This document shows, one piece after another, positions 53,721 to 63,115 of a stretch of DNA of 64,000 bases; within the stretch, counting starts at the first letter, position 1; each line of letters begins with the position of its first letter. Origin of the DNA: Variovorax sp. RA8 (GTDB lineage Bacteria > Pseudomonadota > Gammaproteobacteria > Burkholderiales > Burkholderiaceae_C); NCBI RefSeq assembly GCF_901827175.1, contig NZ_LR594662.1, positions 6,437,579-6,501,578 on the forward strand. Direction: 5' to 3'. Made by a program: the position numbers and the translations under genes. The notes below the pieces were generated by a model, which searched no databases, was not told the origin of the DNA, and saw only the letters and a program-made list of their open reading frames with translations.

Positions 53721-54358
53721 CGCTTGGCCCCAGGCGTGGAAGGCATGAGCAGGCCACGCACGCGGCCCCGAAGGTTTGCGACCCCCGTGAGGTTGTCGTA
53801 GTCCATCGAGTCGGCGGTGAACCGGTCGGAGCCGCGGATCAGCGTGACCGGCTTGTGCGACTTGACCCGCTCGGTGTCGAGGAAGGCGTGCAGGAATTCG
53901 CCGCGGAACTCCAGCCGGGGCACGGGCTTGCCGTCCGCCGTGGTGGCGGCTTCCCGCACCACGATCGCGTTGCCGAAGAGCTGGATCTCGCTGCCATCGG
54001 CATTCGACAGCCCCCGATTGGCAGTGGCGCGCGTGGTCAGGCCCTCGGGCGACACGGAGCGCACGCGCACCTGGTCGACCTCCATCGTGTCCGTGTCAGG
54101 GTAGTGCCGGCCCTCGGTGCCGAACAGCTCGCTGCGCAGCTCGCCGCTGGGCAGGAAGTTCTTGATCACGAAGTCGCGCATGAAATAGTCGGGCTCGTGC
54201 CTCGGCGCCTCCTTGGGCACGGGCTCGAGCAGCTTCGGCGCGTTGCGCACCAGCCAGTAGGTGCCCAGCGCGAGCATGGCCGTCAGGATGATCGGCAGGT
54301 AGATCGTCACCCTGTCGAAGGTGTCGCGCAGCAGGTTCCAGGCCGCCTTCGCCCTCAT
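53717..54358 (-). CDS. lptC: LPS export ABC transporter periplasmic protein LptC
   Basis: A 213-residue bitopic protein: one N-terminal membrane helix (about 18-38, IYLPIILTAMLALGTYWLV) and a periplasmic beta-jellyroll (about 60-190, with DYFMRDFVIKNFLPSG and VTLIRGSDRFTADSMDYDN). It passes LPS from LptBFG to LptA. Start ATG 54358 overlaps the kdsC stop by 4 bases. No lptA or lptB follows in this window. Confidence 0.93.
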   Translation of the reverse strand: MRAKAAWNLLRDTFDRVTIYLPIILTAMLALGTYWLVRNAPKLLEPVPKEAPRHEPDYFMRDFVIKNFLPSGELRSELFGTEGRHYPDTDTMEVDQVRVRSVSPEGLTTRATANRGLSNADGSEIQLFGNAIVVREAATTADGKPVPRLEFRGEFLHAFLDTERVKSHKPVTLIRGSDRFTADSMDYDNLTGVANLRGRVRGLLMPSTPGAKR

Positions 54359-54903
54359 GCAGCCGGGCCTCGCGCAATGTCCAGCAGGCGGCGGTAGTGG
54401 CCGCCGGCCGTGAGCAGCAGATCGCAGAATTCGCGCGCCGCGCCCTCTCCGCCGCGGGCCGAGGTCACATGATGCGCGACCGCACGAACTTCGGCATGCG
54501 CGTTGGCGGGCGCCGCAGCAAAGGCGACGCGCGTGAGCACGGGCAGATCCGGCCAATCGTCGCCGATGGCGGCGGCCTGCGTCCATTCAAGCCCCAGCAG
54601 CGCGAGAATGGCCTGCGCGGCCGGCAGCTTGTCCTCGGTGCCGTAGCGCACATGCTCGATGCCCAAGGCCTGCAGCCGCAGGCGCAGCGGCTTCGAGTCC
54701 CGGCCCGTGATCACCGCCGGCGCGATGCCCGCCAGGCGCAGCAGCTTGAGGCCATAGCCGTCAAGGATGCTGAAGCGCTTGAGGGTCTCGCCGTGCTCGC
54801 TGAAATAGACCCCGCCATCCGTCAGCACGCCGTCGACATCGAAGAAGGCGACACGGATGTCCTGGGCGGCGAGCAAGGTCTCCGCCTTGAATGCGAGAGT
54901 CAT
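54355..54903 (-). CDS. kdsC: 3-deoxy-D-manno-octulosonate 8-phosphate phosphatase KdsC
   Basis: A 182-residue HAD phosphatase with no cap domain. The catalytic Asp pair is in RVAFFDVDGVLTDG near residue 18, motif II is near VITGRDSK, and motif III is in AAIGDDWPDLPVL near residue 113. It releases phosphate from KDO-8-phosphate in KDO synthesis. It shares one base with the kdsD stop and 4 bases with the lptC start, giving a tightly coupled operon. Confidence 0.95.
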   Translation of the reverse strand: MTLAFKAETLLAAQDIRVAFFDVDGVLTDGGVYFSEHGETLKRFSILDGYGLKLLRLAGIAPAVITGRDSKPLRLRLQALGIEHVRYGTEDKLPAAQAILALLGLEWTQAAAIGDDWPDLPVLTRVAFAAAPANAHAEVRAVAHHVTSARGGEGAAREFCDLLLTAGGHYRRLLDIARGPAA

Positions 54904-55904
54904 CAGATGACTTTCGCGCGCATCAGGTCGTTGATGCTGAGCGCACCGATCAGCAAGCCCGCCGCATCGGTCACCAACACGCTGGTGATCCTGTGCTGCT
55001 CCATTAGCTCGGCGGCCTCCGCCGCCAGCGCATCGGAGCGCAGCGTGCGCGGACCGGCGTGCATCACGTCGACCGCGGTCAGGGCGCGCAGGTCCGCGCC
55101 GGTCTCGATCTGGCGGCGCAGGTCGCCGTCGGTGAAGATGCCGATCGCGCGGCCCTCGCGATCGACGATCGCAGTGGCGCCCAGGCCTTTCGAGCTCATC
55201 TCGCGCATCAGCTCGCTGAAGCTGGCGTCGGGGCCCACCCGCGGCACCGCGTCGCCGGAACGCATGACGTCGCTGACATGGGTGAGCAGCTTGCGCCCCA
55301 GGGCGCCGCCGGGATGCGAGCGCGCGAAGTCCTCGGTGCCGAAGCCGCGTGCATCGAGCAGCGCGACCGCGAGAGCGTCGCCCATGGCCATCTGCGCGGT
55401 GGTGCTGGCGGTAGGCGCGAGGTTGAGCGGACAGGCCTCTTTCTCGACGCCGCTGTCGAGCACGAGGTCGGCATGGCGGGCGAGCGTGGAGTCGCCACGG
55501 CCGGTGATGGCGATCAGCGGCACGCCCTGCCGCTTGACGACCGGCAGGATGACCGTGAGTTCGTCGACCTCGCCGCTGTTGGAGATGGCGAGCACCAGGT
55601 CGACCGGCTTGATCATGCCGAGGTCGCCATGGCTGGCCTCGGCCGGATGCACGAACATCGCGGGCGTGCCGGTGGATGCGAGCGTGGCCGCGATCTTGCG
55701 GCCCACATGGCCGCTCTTGCCCATGCCCATGACGACGACGCGGCCGCGCACCTCCAGGATCGTCTGCACGGCGTGCACGAAGCTCGCGCCGATGCGCTCC
55801 TTGAGGCCGAGAACGGCCGCGGCTTCGATGTCGAAGGTCGTGCGGGCCCGCGCGAGCATCGCGTCGGCGGAGGCCTCAAGGGCCGGATCTGGGCTGGAGC
55901 GCAT
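54903..55904 (-). CDS. kdsD: D-arabinose 5-phosphate isomerase KdsD
   Basis: A 333-residue KpsF/GutQ-type isomerase making arabinose 5-phosphate, the first KDO precursor. It has an N-terminal SIS domain (VVVMGMGKSGHVGRKIAATL near residue 54, ISNSGEVDELTVILP near residue 111) and two C-terminal CBS domains (about 212-330, with DVMRSGDAVPRV and GIFTDGDLRRQIE). It is the first gene of the LPS operon, divergent from the CPA2 antiporter. The downstream gene arrangement supports the assignment over the sorbitol-linked GutQ. Confidence 0.95.
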   Translation of the reverse strand: MRSSPDPALEASADAMLARARTTFDIEAAAVLGLKERIGASFVHAVQTILEVRGRVVVMGMGKSGHVGRKIAATLASTGTPAMFVHPAEASHGDLGMIKPVDLVLAISNSGEVDELTVILPVVKRQGVPLIAITGRGDSTLARHADLVLDSGVEKEACPLNLAPTASTTAQMAMGDALAVALLDARGFGTEDFARSHPGGALGRKLLTHVSDVMRSGDAVPRVGPDASFSELMREMSSKGLGATAIVDREGRAIGIFTDGDLRRQIETGADLRALTAVDVMHAGPRTLRSDALAAEAAELMEQHRITSVLVTDAAGLLIGALSINDLMRAKVI

Positions 55905-56029
55905 CGCGGGATTTTATCGGCCGCGCATGAGCCCCGCCCGGCCGCCCGAAAGGGCTCGCACCGCAGCCGAAGGCGAAGGTACTCCAGTAACGCTGCCGCG
56001 ACGGGGATTCCATTCAGTAGCATCGGCCC

Positions 56030-58015
56030 ATGTCCTCCTTCGATCTCACGCTGATGTATCTGCTCGCCGCAGTGATCGGCGTGGTCGCCTGCCGCTTCCT
56101 CCGGCTGCCGCCGATGCTGGGCTACCTGGGGGCGGGCGTGCTCATCGGGCCGCATGCGCTGTCCCTGGCCGAGGACGCCGAGGGCATCCGGCACCTGGGC
56201 GAATTCGGCGTCGTCTTCCTGATGTTCGTGATCGGGCTGGAGTTCAGCCTGCCCAAGTTGCGCGCCATGCGCAAGCACGTGTTCGGCCTGGGACTGCTGC
56301 AGGTCATGCTGACCATGGCAATCGCGACCCTCGGCGCCCTGCTGATAGCTTCGTGGCTCCCGCCGGCCTGGCGGCTGGGCTGGCAGACCGCGCTTGCGCT
56401 GTCCGGCGCACTCACCATGAGCAGCACCGCGATCGTCGTGAAGCTGATGGCCGAGCGCCTGGAACTCGAGAGCGAGCACGGCAAGCGGGTCATGGGCGTG
56501 CTGCTGTTCCAGGATCTGGCCGTGGTGCCGCTGCTGGTTCTGATCCCGGCGCTGGGCGCGCCGCCGGAGGCGATGCTGAAAGCGCTGGCCATCGCCTGGC
56601 TGAAAGCCAGCTTCCTGGTGGCCGTGCTGCTCTATGGCGGACCGCGGGTGATGCGCTGGTGGCTGACCCTGGTGGCGCGCCGGCGCAGCGAGGAGCTCTT
56701 CATGCTCAACCTGCTGCTGGTCACGCTCGGCCTGGCCTGGCTGACGGAGCTCGCGGGGCTGAGCCTGGCGCTCGGTGCCTTCGTGGCCGGGATGCTGGTC
56801 TCGGAGACCGAGTTCAAGCACCAGGTCGAGACCGACATCCGGCCCTTCCACGACCTGCTGCTGGGGCTCTTCTTCATCTCGATCGGGATGTCGCTCGACT
56901 GGCACATCGTGGTCGAGCGCTGGGCGCTGGTGGGTATCCTGCTGCTGCTGCCGCTGACCTTCAAGCTGGTGCTGGTCACGCTGTTGGCGCGCCTGCTCGG
57001 AGCGACAGCCGGCGTGTCGCTGCGCACCGGGCTGTACCTGGCGCAGGCGGGGGAGTTCGGCTTCGTGCTGCTGAGTCTTGCGCAGGGCCGGGATCTGCTG
57101 CCGGCCTGGCTGGCGAACCCCGTACTCGCCTCGATGGTGCTGTCGATGCTTGCGACGCCCTTCATCGTCATGTACAGCGACCGCATCGTGCGCAGGCTGG
57201 TGGCCAGCGATTGGCTGCAGCAGTCGCTGCAGATGACCTCGATCGCGCGCAAGACCATCAACACCGCCCAGCACGTGATCATCTGCGGCTACGGGCGCTG
57301 CGGGCAGAACCTGGCGCGCATGCTGGAGCGCGAGGGCATCCCCTACCTTGCGCTGGACCTGGACCCCGACCGCGTGCACCAGGCAGCCGCGGCAGGCGAC
57401 TCTGTGGTGTTCGGGGATGCGGCGCGGCTGCAGGCGCTGATGGCGGCCGGCCTGGCGCGCGCCAGCGCGGTGGTCGTGACTTACCTCGACACCCCCGGCG
57501 CGCTGAAGGTGCTGGCCAACACGCGGGCGCATGCGCCTCAGGTGCCGGTGATCGTGCGCACGAAGGACGACCGCGAGTTGGAGAAGTTGCAGGCCGCCGG
57601 CGCCACGGAGGTGGTGCCGGAGGCGATCGAAGCCTCGCTGATGCTGGCCAGCCACGCGCTGGCGCTGGTCGGCGTGCCTATGCGGCGGGTGATCCGCGTG
57701 GTGCAGGACCAGCGGGACGCCCGCTACAACCTGCTGCGCGGCTACTTCCATGGCGCCGACGATGACAACGCCGACGAGCACGACCATGAGCGCCTCAACA
57801 CCTTCACCCTCACGGCCGACGCCCGGGCGGTGGGCCGGCTGCTGGACCAGCGGGCGCTGGAGGCAGTGGGCGTGCGGGTGGCGAGCCTGCGCCGGCGCAA
57901 CGGCAAGGCGGAGACGGTGGGCGACGATGTCATGCTGGCGGACGGCGACACGCTGGTCCTGTCTGGCCGGCCCGGCGCGCTCGCCATTGCCATCGAGCAG
58001 TTGCAGAAGGGCTGA
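56030..58015 (+). CDS. CPA2-family monovalent cation:proton antiporter (KefB/C-like)
   Basis: A 661-residue protein. The N-terminal 390 residues hold 12-13 membrane helices of the Na+/H+ exchanger fold. An RCK_N/TrkA-N domain follows (HVIICGYGRCGQNLARML near residue 418) and then a TrkA-C domain near 575-655 (VGRLLDQRALEAVGVRV, ADGDTLVLSGRP). The layout is that of glutathione-gated KefB/KefC systems or related K+/H+ antiporters. No KefF/KefG partner gene is adjacent. Start ATG 56030. The 125-base intergenic region to kdsD is divergent. Confidence 0.92.
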   Translation: MSSFDLTLMYLLAAVIGVVACRFLRLPPMLGYLGAGVLIGPHALSLAEDAEGIRHLGEFGVVFLMFVIGLEFSLPKLRAMRKHVFGLGLLQVMLTMAIATLGALLIASWLPPAWRLGWQTALALSGALTMSSTAIVVKLMAERLELESEHGKRVMGVLLFQDLAVVPLLVLIPALGAPPEAMLKALAIAWLKASFLVAVLLYGGPRVMRWWLTLVARRRSEELFMLNLLLVTLGLAWLTELAGLSLALGAFVAGMLVSETEFKHQVETDIRPFHDLLLGLFFISIGMSLDWHIVVERWALVGILLLLPLTFKLVLVTLLARLLGATAGVSLRTGLYLAQAGEFGFVLLSLAQGRDLLPAWLANPVLASMVLSMLATPFIVMYSDRIVRRLVASDWLQQSLQMTSIARKTINTAQHVIICGYGRCGQNLARMLEREGIPYLALDLDPDRVHQAAAAGDSVVFGDAARLQALMAAGLARASAVVVTYLDTPGALKVLANTRAHAPQVPVIVRTKDDRELEKLQAAGATEVVPEAIEASLMLASHALALVGVPMRRVIRVVQDQRDARYNLLRGYFHGADDDNADEHDHERLNTFTLTADARAVGRLLDQRALEAVGVRVASLRRRNGKAETVGDDVMLADGDTLVLSGRPGALAIAIEQLQKG

Positions 58016-58084
58016 GCGCGTCTCCCGTGGTCTCGGGAGACATGAACGAACCCGGCGCGGGCACGACGGGTTCGTTGCACCTTC

Positions 58085-59035
58085 TCAGTTGGCGAGGCTC
58101 GGATTGCGCTTCTCTGCGTCGACCTGCTGCTGACGCCGCACCGCATCGCACTGGGTATGGCTCCCGTACTCGGCCTTGGCGCACTGCGCCGCCATGCAGC
58201 GGGCGCGGCCGAAGAACCCCTGGCCGGCGCATGCCACATCCGGACTGGGCGGAGCGACCGGTTCGACCGGTATTGGCGCCATGGCAACGACTGGGGGCAG
58301 CGGCGCCGGCGGGGCTGCCGGGGCCGGCGCCGCCGGTGCAGGCTTGCGTGGCTTGGGCGCGGCGGCGACCGCGGGCCTCACCGGAGCTTCGGCCTTGGCG
58401 CGCCGTGGGGGCGGGGCGGGTGACTCGGCCATGGCGGTGGGCGGCGAGGCCGGGGTTGGCTCTTCAACTGCTGCGTTCTGCACAGGAGGCGGTGGCGGCG
58501 TCGGCTCGGGTGCAGGAGCGGGTGGGGGAGCAGTTGGCGCTGCTTCGGGCACGGAAGCAGGCGGCGCCACGGCGACCGGCGCCGCAGGGATCTGGCTCAC
58601 GGCCGGCGTCGCAGCACCGCGCCGGCTATGCACGAACCCGCCGCCCGCAGCGAGCACGACAAGCAGCAGGGCCAGGACACCCCATCGCGCCGTAGATCGG
58701 CGCGGCGCAGCGGGGGCGGGGAGTACGGCGGCCCGCGATGCCGCCTTGGGGGTGGGGGTGTGAACCGCGGATGGCGGCGGGACCGGCGCAGCGCTGTGCG
58801 GCACCGGAGGTGGCGGGGCCGGCGACCGGCTGAGCACCACGGTCTTTTCATCCGCGGGGGAAGACCTTGTTTGCGGGCTTTCGAGCAGCGGCGTAGGCTC
58901 CGTGATCGGCCATCCCTCCGTCGCAAGCCTTGGGTCCGTCGCGGCTGGCGCAGGCGCCAGCCGATGGCCGCAGCCTCTGCAGAATCTGGCGCCATCCCGG
59001 TTTTTCGCCCCGCAGGACGCGCACTCCACACCCAT
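58085..59035 (-). CDS. zinc-ribbon, Pro/Ala-rich single-pass membrane protein
   Basis: A 316-residue protein of unknown function. The N-terminal zinc ribbon is CASCGAKNRDGARFCRGCG, then a Pro-rich linker, one membrane helix near residues 118-135 (WGVLALLLVVLAAGGGFV), a Pro/Ala-rich periplasmic stretch of about 120 residues and a C-terminal segment with four Cys (VACAGQGFFGRARCMAAQCAKA...QCDA), possibly disulfide-linked. ATG at 59035 starts the ribbon; an earlier ATG at 59071 adds 12 residues. The layout resembles topology-spanning envelope sensors. It is convergent with the antiporter gene; two hairpins without T runs lie between. Confidence 0.75.
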   Translation of the reverse strand: MGVECASCGAKNRDGARFCRGCGHRLAPAPAATDPRLATEGWPITEPTPLLESPQTRSSPADEKTVVLSRSPAPPPPVPHSAAPVPPPSAVHTPTPKAASRAAVLPAPAAPRRSTARWGVLALLLVVLAAGGGFVHSRRGAATPAVSQIPAAPVAVAPPASVPEAAPTAPPPAPAPEPTPPPPPVQNAAVEEPTPASPPTAMAESPAPPPRRAKAEAPVRPAVAAAPKPRKPAPAAPAPAAPPAPLPPVVAMAPIPVEPVAPPSPDVACAGQGFFGRARCMAAQCAKAEYGSHTQCDAVRRQQQVDAEKRNPSLAN

Positions 59036-59114
59036 CTTGGAAGCCCTCGACTTGTACGTACCATGTTCCAAGCAGCGGGAGATGGCGATCGATGCACTCG
59101 TCAGGCCGAGAGCC

Positions 59115-59582
59115 TCAGGTCACCGCCACGCGCTTGGGCTTGTTGACCATTCTCTTCGCAATCACCGCGCCCAAGCCCATCGTGAGCTCCAGCGCCAGCG
59201 CTGGTTGGCGGTTGGACATCTCGGCGAAGCGGATGGCCGTCAACCGCCAGACGCGCGCCGCGCCCGTTGCCACCACGTTCGCCGAACGCGGCAGCCTGGA
59301 GAAGAACGACCCTTCGCCCACCACCGAACCGGGATTGAGGATCGCAAGCCGCATCTGCCCCTGGCTGCCGATCAGGTGAACGCTCAGCGCGCCGCGCTCG
59401 ATGAAGAAGAGCGTGCGGTCGTTGGCGCCCTGGTCGATGAGCACCTGCCCGGCATTGAGGTCGTAGGGCTGCAAGTAGCCCGCGAGCGTCTCCCACTGCT
59501 GGGCATTGAAGGCCGGAACGAATGCGTCGTAGCTGGTGTTCTGTGCGACGGCGCGGCAAAGATCCTGGATGCTCGATGACAT
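59115..59582 (-). CDS. cyclic-nucleotide-binding-domain protein without DNA-binding domain
   Basis: A 155-residue protein consisting of one cNMP-binding beta-roll (about 30-140): LNAGQVLIDQGANDRTLFFIERG near residue 42, PGSVVGEGSFFSRLPRSANVVA near residue 84 with the phosphate-binding cassette. The Crp/Fnr helix-turn-helix is absent. The GEGSFFS cassette keeps the Glu of cAMP binders, and the Arg is present in RSANV. It may be a stand-alone sensor acting through another protein. The basic C terminus (KRMVNKPKRVAVT) may contact nucleic acid or membrane. Confidence 0.85.
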   Translation of the reverse strand: MSSSIQDLCRAVAQNTSYDAFVPAFNAQQWETLAGYLQPYDLNAGQVLIDQGANDRTLFFIERGALSVHLIGSQGQMRLAILNPGSVVGEGSFFSRLPRSANVVATGAARVWRLTAIRFAEMSNRQPALALELTMGLGAVIAKRMVNKPKRVAVT

Positions 59583-59672
59583 GTTGATTCACCTGCTGTG
59601 GGTGCCGGAGCGCAGTATGGACGATTGTGGCAAATTGCAGTGACACAAGTCACGAGTGCTAACTCTTTCTGT

Positions 59673-61079
59673 CTACTTTCCGATACAGAATCGCGAAAAA
59701 ATCACGCCCAGCAGGTCATCGGCGCCGAACTCGCCGGTGATTTCGTTCAGTGCGTTCTGCGCCAGACGCAACTCCTCAGCGACCAGCTCCAGTGACGCTG
59801 CGCCAGCCGCCAGATGCTCGGCGGCCCGTGCAAGATGCTCCTCGACGCGCGACAGCGCCTGCACATGGCGCGCCCGTGCCAAATAGACGCCCTCCGGCAC
59901 GGCCTGCCACCCGGCCACCTCAAGCAGGCGCTGCCGCAGTGCCTCGATGCCGAAGCCGGTCTTCGCGGACAGGCTGATCCCCGTGGCCGGTGCCGCCGAC
60001 GGCGCTGCATCCTGCTTGCTCCAGACATCGAGCACCGGCGCGCCGGCGGCCAGCTTCTCGCTGAGAAGGCGCAGGATGCCGGCGTCGGCCTCCGCATAGT
60101 CGGCCCGGCCCGAACGCGTCAGGTCGTGCAGGAACAGCACAGCGTCGGCGCCTTCGATCTGCCCCCAGGCGCGCGCCACCCCGATCTGCTCCACCAGGTC
60201 GCTACTGTCGCGCAAGCCGGCGGTGTCGACCACGTGCAGAGGCACGCCCTGGATCTGGATGGTTTGCGAGACCACGTCGCGCGTGGTGCCCGGGATCGGG
60301 CTGACGATGGCAAGCTCGGCGCCGGCCAGGGCGTTGAGCAGCGAGCTCTTGCCCGCATTGGGCTGACCGGCGATCACGACCTTGATCCCTTCGCGCAGCA
60401 GTGCGCCCTGGCGCGCGCGCTGCTGGACCGCGCCCAGCTGTGCCTGGAGGGCGGCGAGCTGGCCCTCGGCATCGGCCTTCTGGAGAAAGTCGATCTCCTC
60501 CTCCGGGAAGTCCAGCGTCGCCTCGACCAGCATGCGCAGGTGGATCAGGGCATCGCGCAGGGTGTGGATTTCCTGCGAGAAGGCGCCCGACAGCGAACGC
60601 CCGGCGCTGCGCGCGGCCGCCTCGGTGCTGGCGTCTATCAGGTCGGCGATGGCCTCGGCCTGGGCCAGGTCGATCTTGCCGTTGAGGAATGCGCGCCGGC
60701 TGAACTCCCCCGGCTCGGCCACGCGCAAACCGGGAAGGCGAGGCCGACCGGTGGTTGCGTCGACGTCGGCGGCGGCTTCCAGGCAACGAGCCAGCAGCAA
60801 TTGCAGCACCACCGTACCGCCGTGCGCCTGCAGTTCGAGCACGTCTTCGCCGGTGTAGGAATGCGGCGCCGGGAAGTGGATGGCCAGGCCATGATCGATG
60901 GCGCCGCCACTGGCATCGCGAAAGGGCAGGTAGGTGGCCTCGCGCGGCTTGAGGCTGCGCCCGCAGATCGCGGCGATCAAGGGCGCCAGCCGAGCGCCTG
61001 ACACGCGCACGATCCCGACTGCGCCGCGGCCAGAGGCCGTGGCGATGGCGACGATCGGGTCATTGGTCCGCGCCAACAT
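59673..61079 (-). CDS. mnmE: tRNA modification GTPase MnmE
   Basis: A 468-residue GTPase that, with MnmG, builds the 5-carboxymethylaminomethyl group on wobble U34. The N-terminal formyl-THF-binding domain ([19 protein letters not shown]) is followed by a helical domain into which the G domain is inserted ([12 protein letters not shown] near residue 229, DTAGLRDS near residue 280) and the C-terminal CIGK with the conserved Cys. Length and motifs are standard. It follows yidC on the same strand after 69 bases. Confidence 0.97.
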   Translation of the reverse strand: MLARTNDPIVAIATASGRGAVGIVRVSGARLAPLIAAICGRSLKPREATYLPFRDASGGAIDHGLAIHFPAPHSYTGEDVLELQAHGGTVVLQLLLARCLEAAADVDATTGRPRLPGLRVAEPGEFSRRAFLNGKIDLAQAEAIADLIDASTEAAARSAGRSLSGAFSQEIHTLRDALIHLRMLVEATLDFPEEEIDFLQKADAEGQLAALQAQLGAVQQRARQGALLREGIKVVIAGQPNAGKSSLLNALAGAELAIVSPIPGTTRDVVSQTIQIQGVPLHVVDTAGLRDSSDLVEQIGVARAWGQIEGADAVLFLHDLTRSGRADYAEADAGILRLLSEKLAAGAPVLDVWSKQDAAPSAAPATGISLSAKTGFGIEALRQRLLEVAGWQAVPEGVYLARARHVQALSRVEEHLARAAEHLAAGAASLELVAEELRLAQNALNEITGEFGADDLLGVIFSRFCIGK

Positions 61080-61103
61080 GGGTTGGATGATGCTTCAATG
61101 AGA

Positions 61104-61124
61104 AGGGCCGCATTGTGCGGCCCT
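61104..61124 (-). terminator. stable hairpin between yidC and mnmE
   Basis: AGGGCCGCA, a 3-base loop and TGCGGCCCT (9-base stem), followed on the minus strand by TCTCATTG. With a poor T run it may reduce rather than end read-through from yidC into mnmE. Confidence 0.4.
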
Positions 61125-61148
61125 GCTTGAGTTCGCTTCGCTCGCGCG

Positions 61149-62831
61149 CTATTTGCCGAGCACGCCGAGGCGCTTGTTGATGAACCATTGCTGCGCGATG
61201 GACAGCACGTTGTTCGTGATCCAGTACAGCACCAGGCCGGCCGGGAAGAAGATGAACATCACGCTGAAGGCCAGCGGCATGATCCACATCAGCTTGGCCT
61301 GCATCGGGTCCGGCGGCGTGGGGTTCAGCCAGGTCTGGAACAGCGAGGTCGCCGTCATCACGATCGGCAGGATGAACCAGGGGTCCGGGGCCGAGAGATC
61401 CTTGATCCACCCGATCCAGGGCGCATGGCGCATCTCGACCGAGGACAGCAGTACCCAGTACAGCGCGATGAACACCGGGATCTGGATCACGATCGGGAAG
61501 CAACCACCCATCGGGTTGACCTTTTCCTCGCGGTAGATGCGCATCATCTCCTGCTGCATCTCCTGCGGCTTGTCCTTGAGCCGCTCGCGCATCTCCATCA
61601 CCTTGGGATTGATGGCCTTCATCTTCGCCATGCTGGCGTAGGCCTTGGCGTTGAGCCAGTAGAACGCGGCCTTCAGCAGCACCACAAGCGCGACGATGGC
61701 CCAACCCCAGTTCCCCAGCATGGTGTGCAGCTTGTCGAGCAGCCAGTAGAGCGGCTTGGAGATGATGGTGAAGATGCCGTAGTCCTTGACCAGCTCGAGC
61801 CCGGGCGCCACGGCCTCCAGTGTCTTCTCGGCCTGCGGGCCGACGAAGAACTCGGCGTCGATCGCCTTGGATGCGCCGGGTTCCACCGGCCCCGCCGGCG
61901 TGATCATGCCGACCGCGTAGAGGTTGGTGTCGACCTTGCGCGCGAACAGGTCGCGCGGGATGCCGTCCTTCAGCAACCAGGCGCTCGCGAAGTAGTGCTG
62001 CACCATCGCGACATAGCCGTTGGTCGCTTCCTTGACGAAGTCGGCCTTGTTGTTCTCGATGTCCTTGAACTCGATCTTCTGGTACTTCTTGGCCTCGGTG
62101 TAGACCGCCGGGCCCGTGAAGGTGGAGTAGAAGGAGGATTCGCCAGGCGGCTTGTTGCCGTCGCGCACGATCTGCAGGTAGACCTGCGGCGAAACCGGCG
62201 CCGTGCCGGTGTTGACGATCTCGTGGCGCACTCGCATGTCATAGCCGCCGCGTTTGAGCGTCCAGGTCTTGACCAGCTTGACGCCGCCCAGATCGGCCGA
62301 TTCGAAGCGCAGCACCAGCTCGTTGGCCCCGTCCTTGAGCGTACGCTCGCCGCTGACGCTCATCGGCGTCTTGTGCGTCGGGAAGTTTCCGCCGATCAGG
62401 CCGGTCTGGGCCACGTAGTAGCGGTTGGGGCTCTGGTCGAGCAGGACGAAAGGCTTGTCCTTCTCCGTCAGGTCGTCATGCTGGATGAATTCGCTTTGCA
62501 CCAGCGAGCCGCCCTCGGTGTCGAAGGTCAGCTTGAGCACATCCGTGGTGACGACCACACGCTCACTCGCGGTGGGTGCCGTCGTCTTGCCGTCGGGCAC
62601 GGTCGCAGCGCCGCTCGCGCCGGCCGGGGTTGTGTTCGTGGCCTGTGGCACCGCGCTCGAGGCTGCACCAGGCGCCGCAGGCGCTGACGCAGGCGCCGTG
62701 GCGGTCGCGTGCGGCTTGGTCGACGGCAGGAAGGTGGGATTGCGGCCGTTGAAAACCTGCCACTGGTCCCACAACAGTACCAGCGAGAAACCAAAAACCA
62801 CCCACAGAATGGTGCGGCGAATATCGTTCAT
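61149..62831 (-). CDS. yidC: membrane protein insertase YidC
   Basis: A 560-residue insertase. It has an N-terminal signal-anchor helix (TILWVVFGFSLVLLWDQW), a low-complexity Ala/Thr/Pro linker, a large periplasmic beta-domain (about 85-340) and five C-terminal membrane helices (about 355-545) with the conserved hydrophilic-groove Arg region and a short basic tail (NKRLGVLGK). It inserts inner-membrane proteins alone or with SecYEG. The ATG overlaps the yidD stop by 4 bases. Confidence 0.97.
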   Translation of the reverse strand: MNDIRRTILWVVFGFSLVLLWDQWQVFNGRNPTFLPSTKPHATATAPASAPAAPGAASSAVPQATNTTPAGASGAATVPDGKTTAPTASERVVVTTDVLKLTFDTEGGSLVQSEFIQHDDLTEKDKPFVLLDQSPNRYYVAQTGLIGGNFPTHKTPMSVSGERTLKDGANELVLRFESADLGGVKLVKTWTLKRGGYDMRVRHEIVNTGTAPVSPQVYLQIVRDGNKPPGESSFYSTFTGPAVYTEAKKYQKIEFKDIENNKADFVKEATNGYVAMVQHYFASAWLLKDGIPRDLFARKVDTNLYAVGMITPAGPVEPGASKAIDAEFFVGPQAEKTLEAVAPGLELVKDYGIFTIISKPLYWLLDKLHTMLGNWGWAIVALVVLLKAAFYWLNAKAYASMAKMKAINPKVMEMRERLKDKPQEMQQEMMRIYREEKVNPMGGCFPIVIQIPVFIALYWVLLSSVEMRHAPWIGWIKDLSAPDPWFILPIVMTATSLFQTWLNPTPPDPMQAKLMWIMPLAFSVMFIFFPAGLVLYWITNNVLSIAQQWFINKRLGVLGK

Positions 62832-63115
62832 GAAGAAGACTTCTTGTCGTCGGAGAACAGAGAGGAGAACAGCGCGCGGGAATCGCGGTCACCGGGCTCC
62901 TTCCTCGGGGGAACTGGATCGTGGCCGCCCTGGCACCACGGCTGGCAGCGGGCGAGACGGCGCAGGGTGAGATAGCTGCCGGCCGCCGCGCCATGGCGCT
63001 CGAGCGCCTCGATGGCGTAGACGGAGCAGGTGGGCTCGAAGCGGCACCCTTGGCCGAGCCAGGGGCTCAGCAGCAGGCGGTAGCCCTTCACCAGGCCGAT
63101 CAGCAGGGCTTTCAT
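62828..63115 (-). CDS. yidD: membrane protein insertion efficiency factor YidD
   Basis: A 95-residue amphipathic protein of the YidD family. It has LIGLVKGYRLLLSPWLG at the N terminus, the family motif CRFEPTCSVYAIEALERHG near residue 24, and RRLARCQPWCQGGHDPVP near residue 52, followed by a short tail. ATG at 63115 overlaps the rnpA stop (ATGA), and its own stop overlaps yidC, so the genes are coupled. Confidence 0.95.
   Translation of the reverse strand: MKALLIGLVKGYRLLLSPWLGQGCRFEPTCSVYAIEALERHGAAAGSYLTLRRLARCQPWCQGGHDPVPPRKEPGDRDSRALFSSLFSDDKKSSS

Noticed and set aside
54397..57765. 1122-codon open frame on the plus strand
   Set aside because: It runs antisense to kdsC and kdsD and then out of frame through the CPA2 antiporter gene; composition is that of a GC-rich shadow.
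58020..58076. Terminators between the antiporter and zinc-ribbon genes
   Set aside because: Two hairpins exist (GTCTCCCG/CGGGAGAC and AACGAACCCG/CGGGTTCGTT) but neither has a T run on either strand, so termination is not supported.
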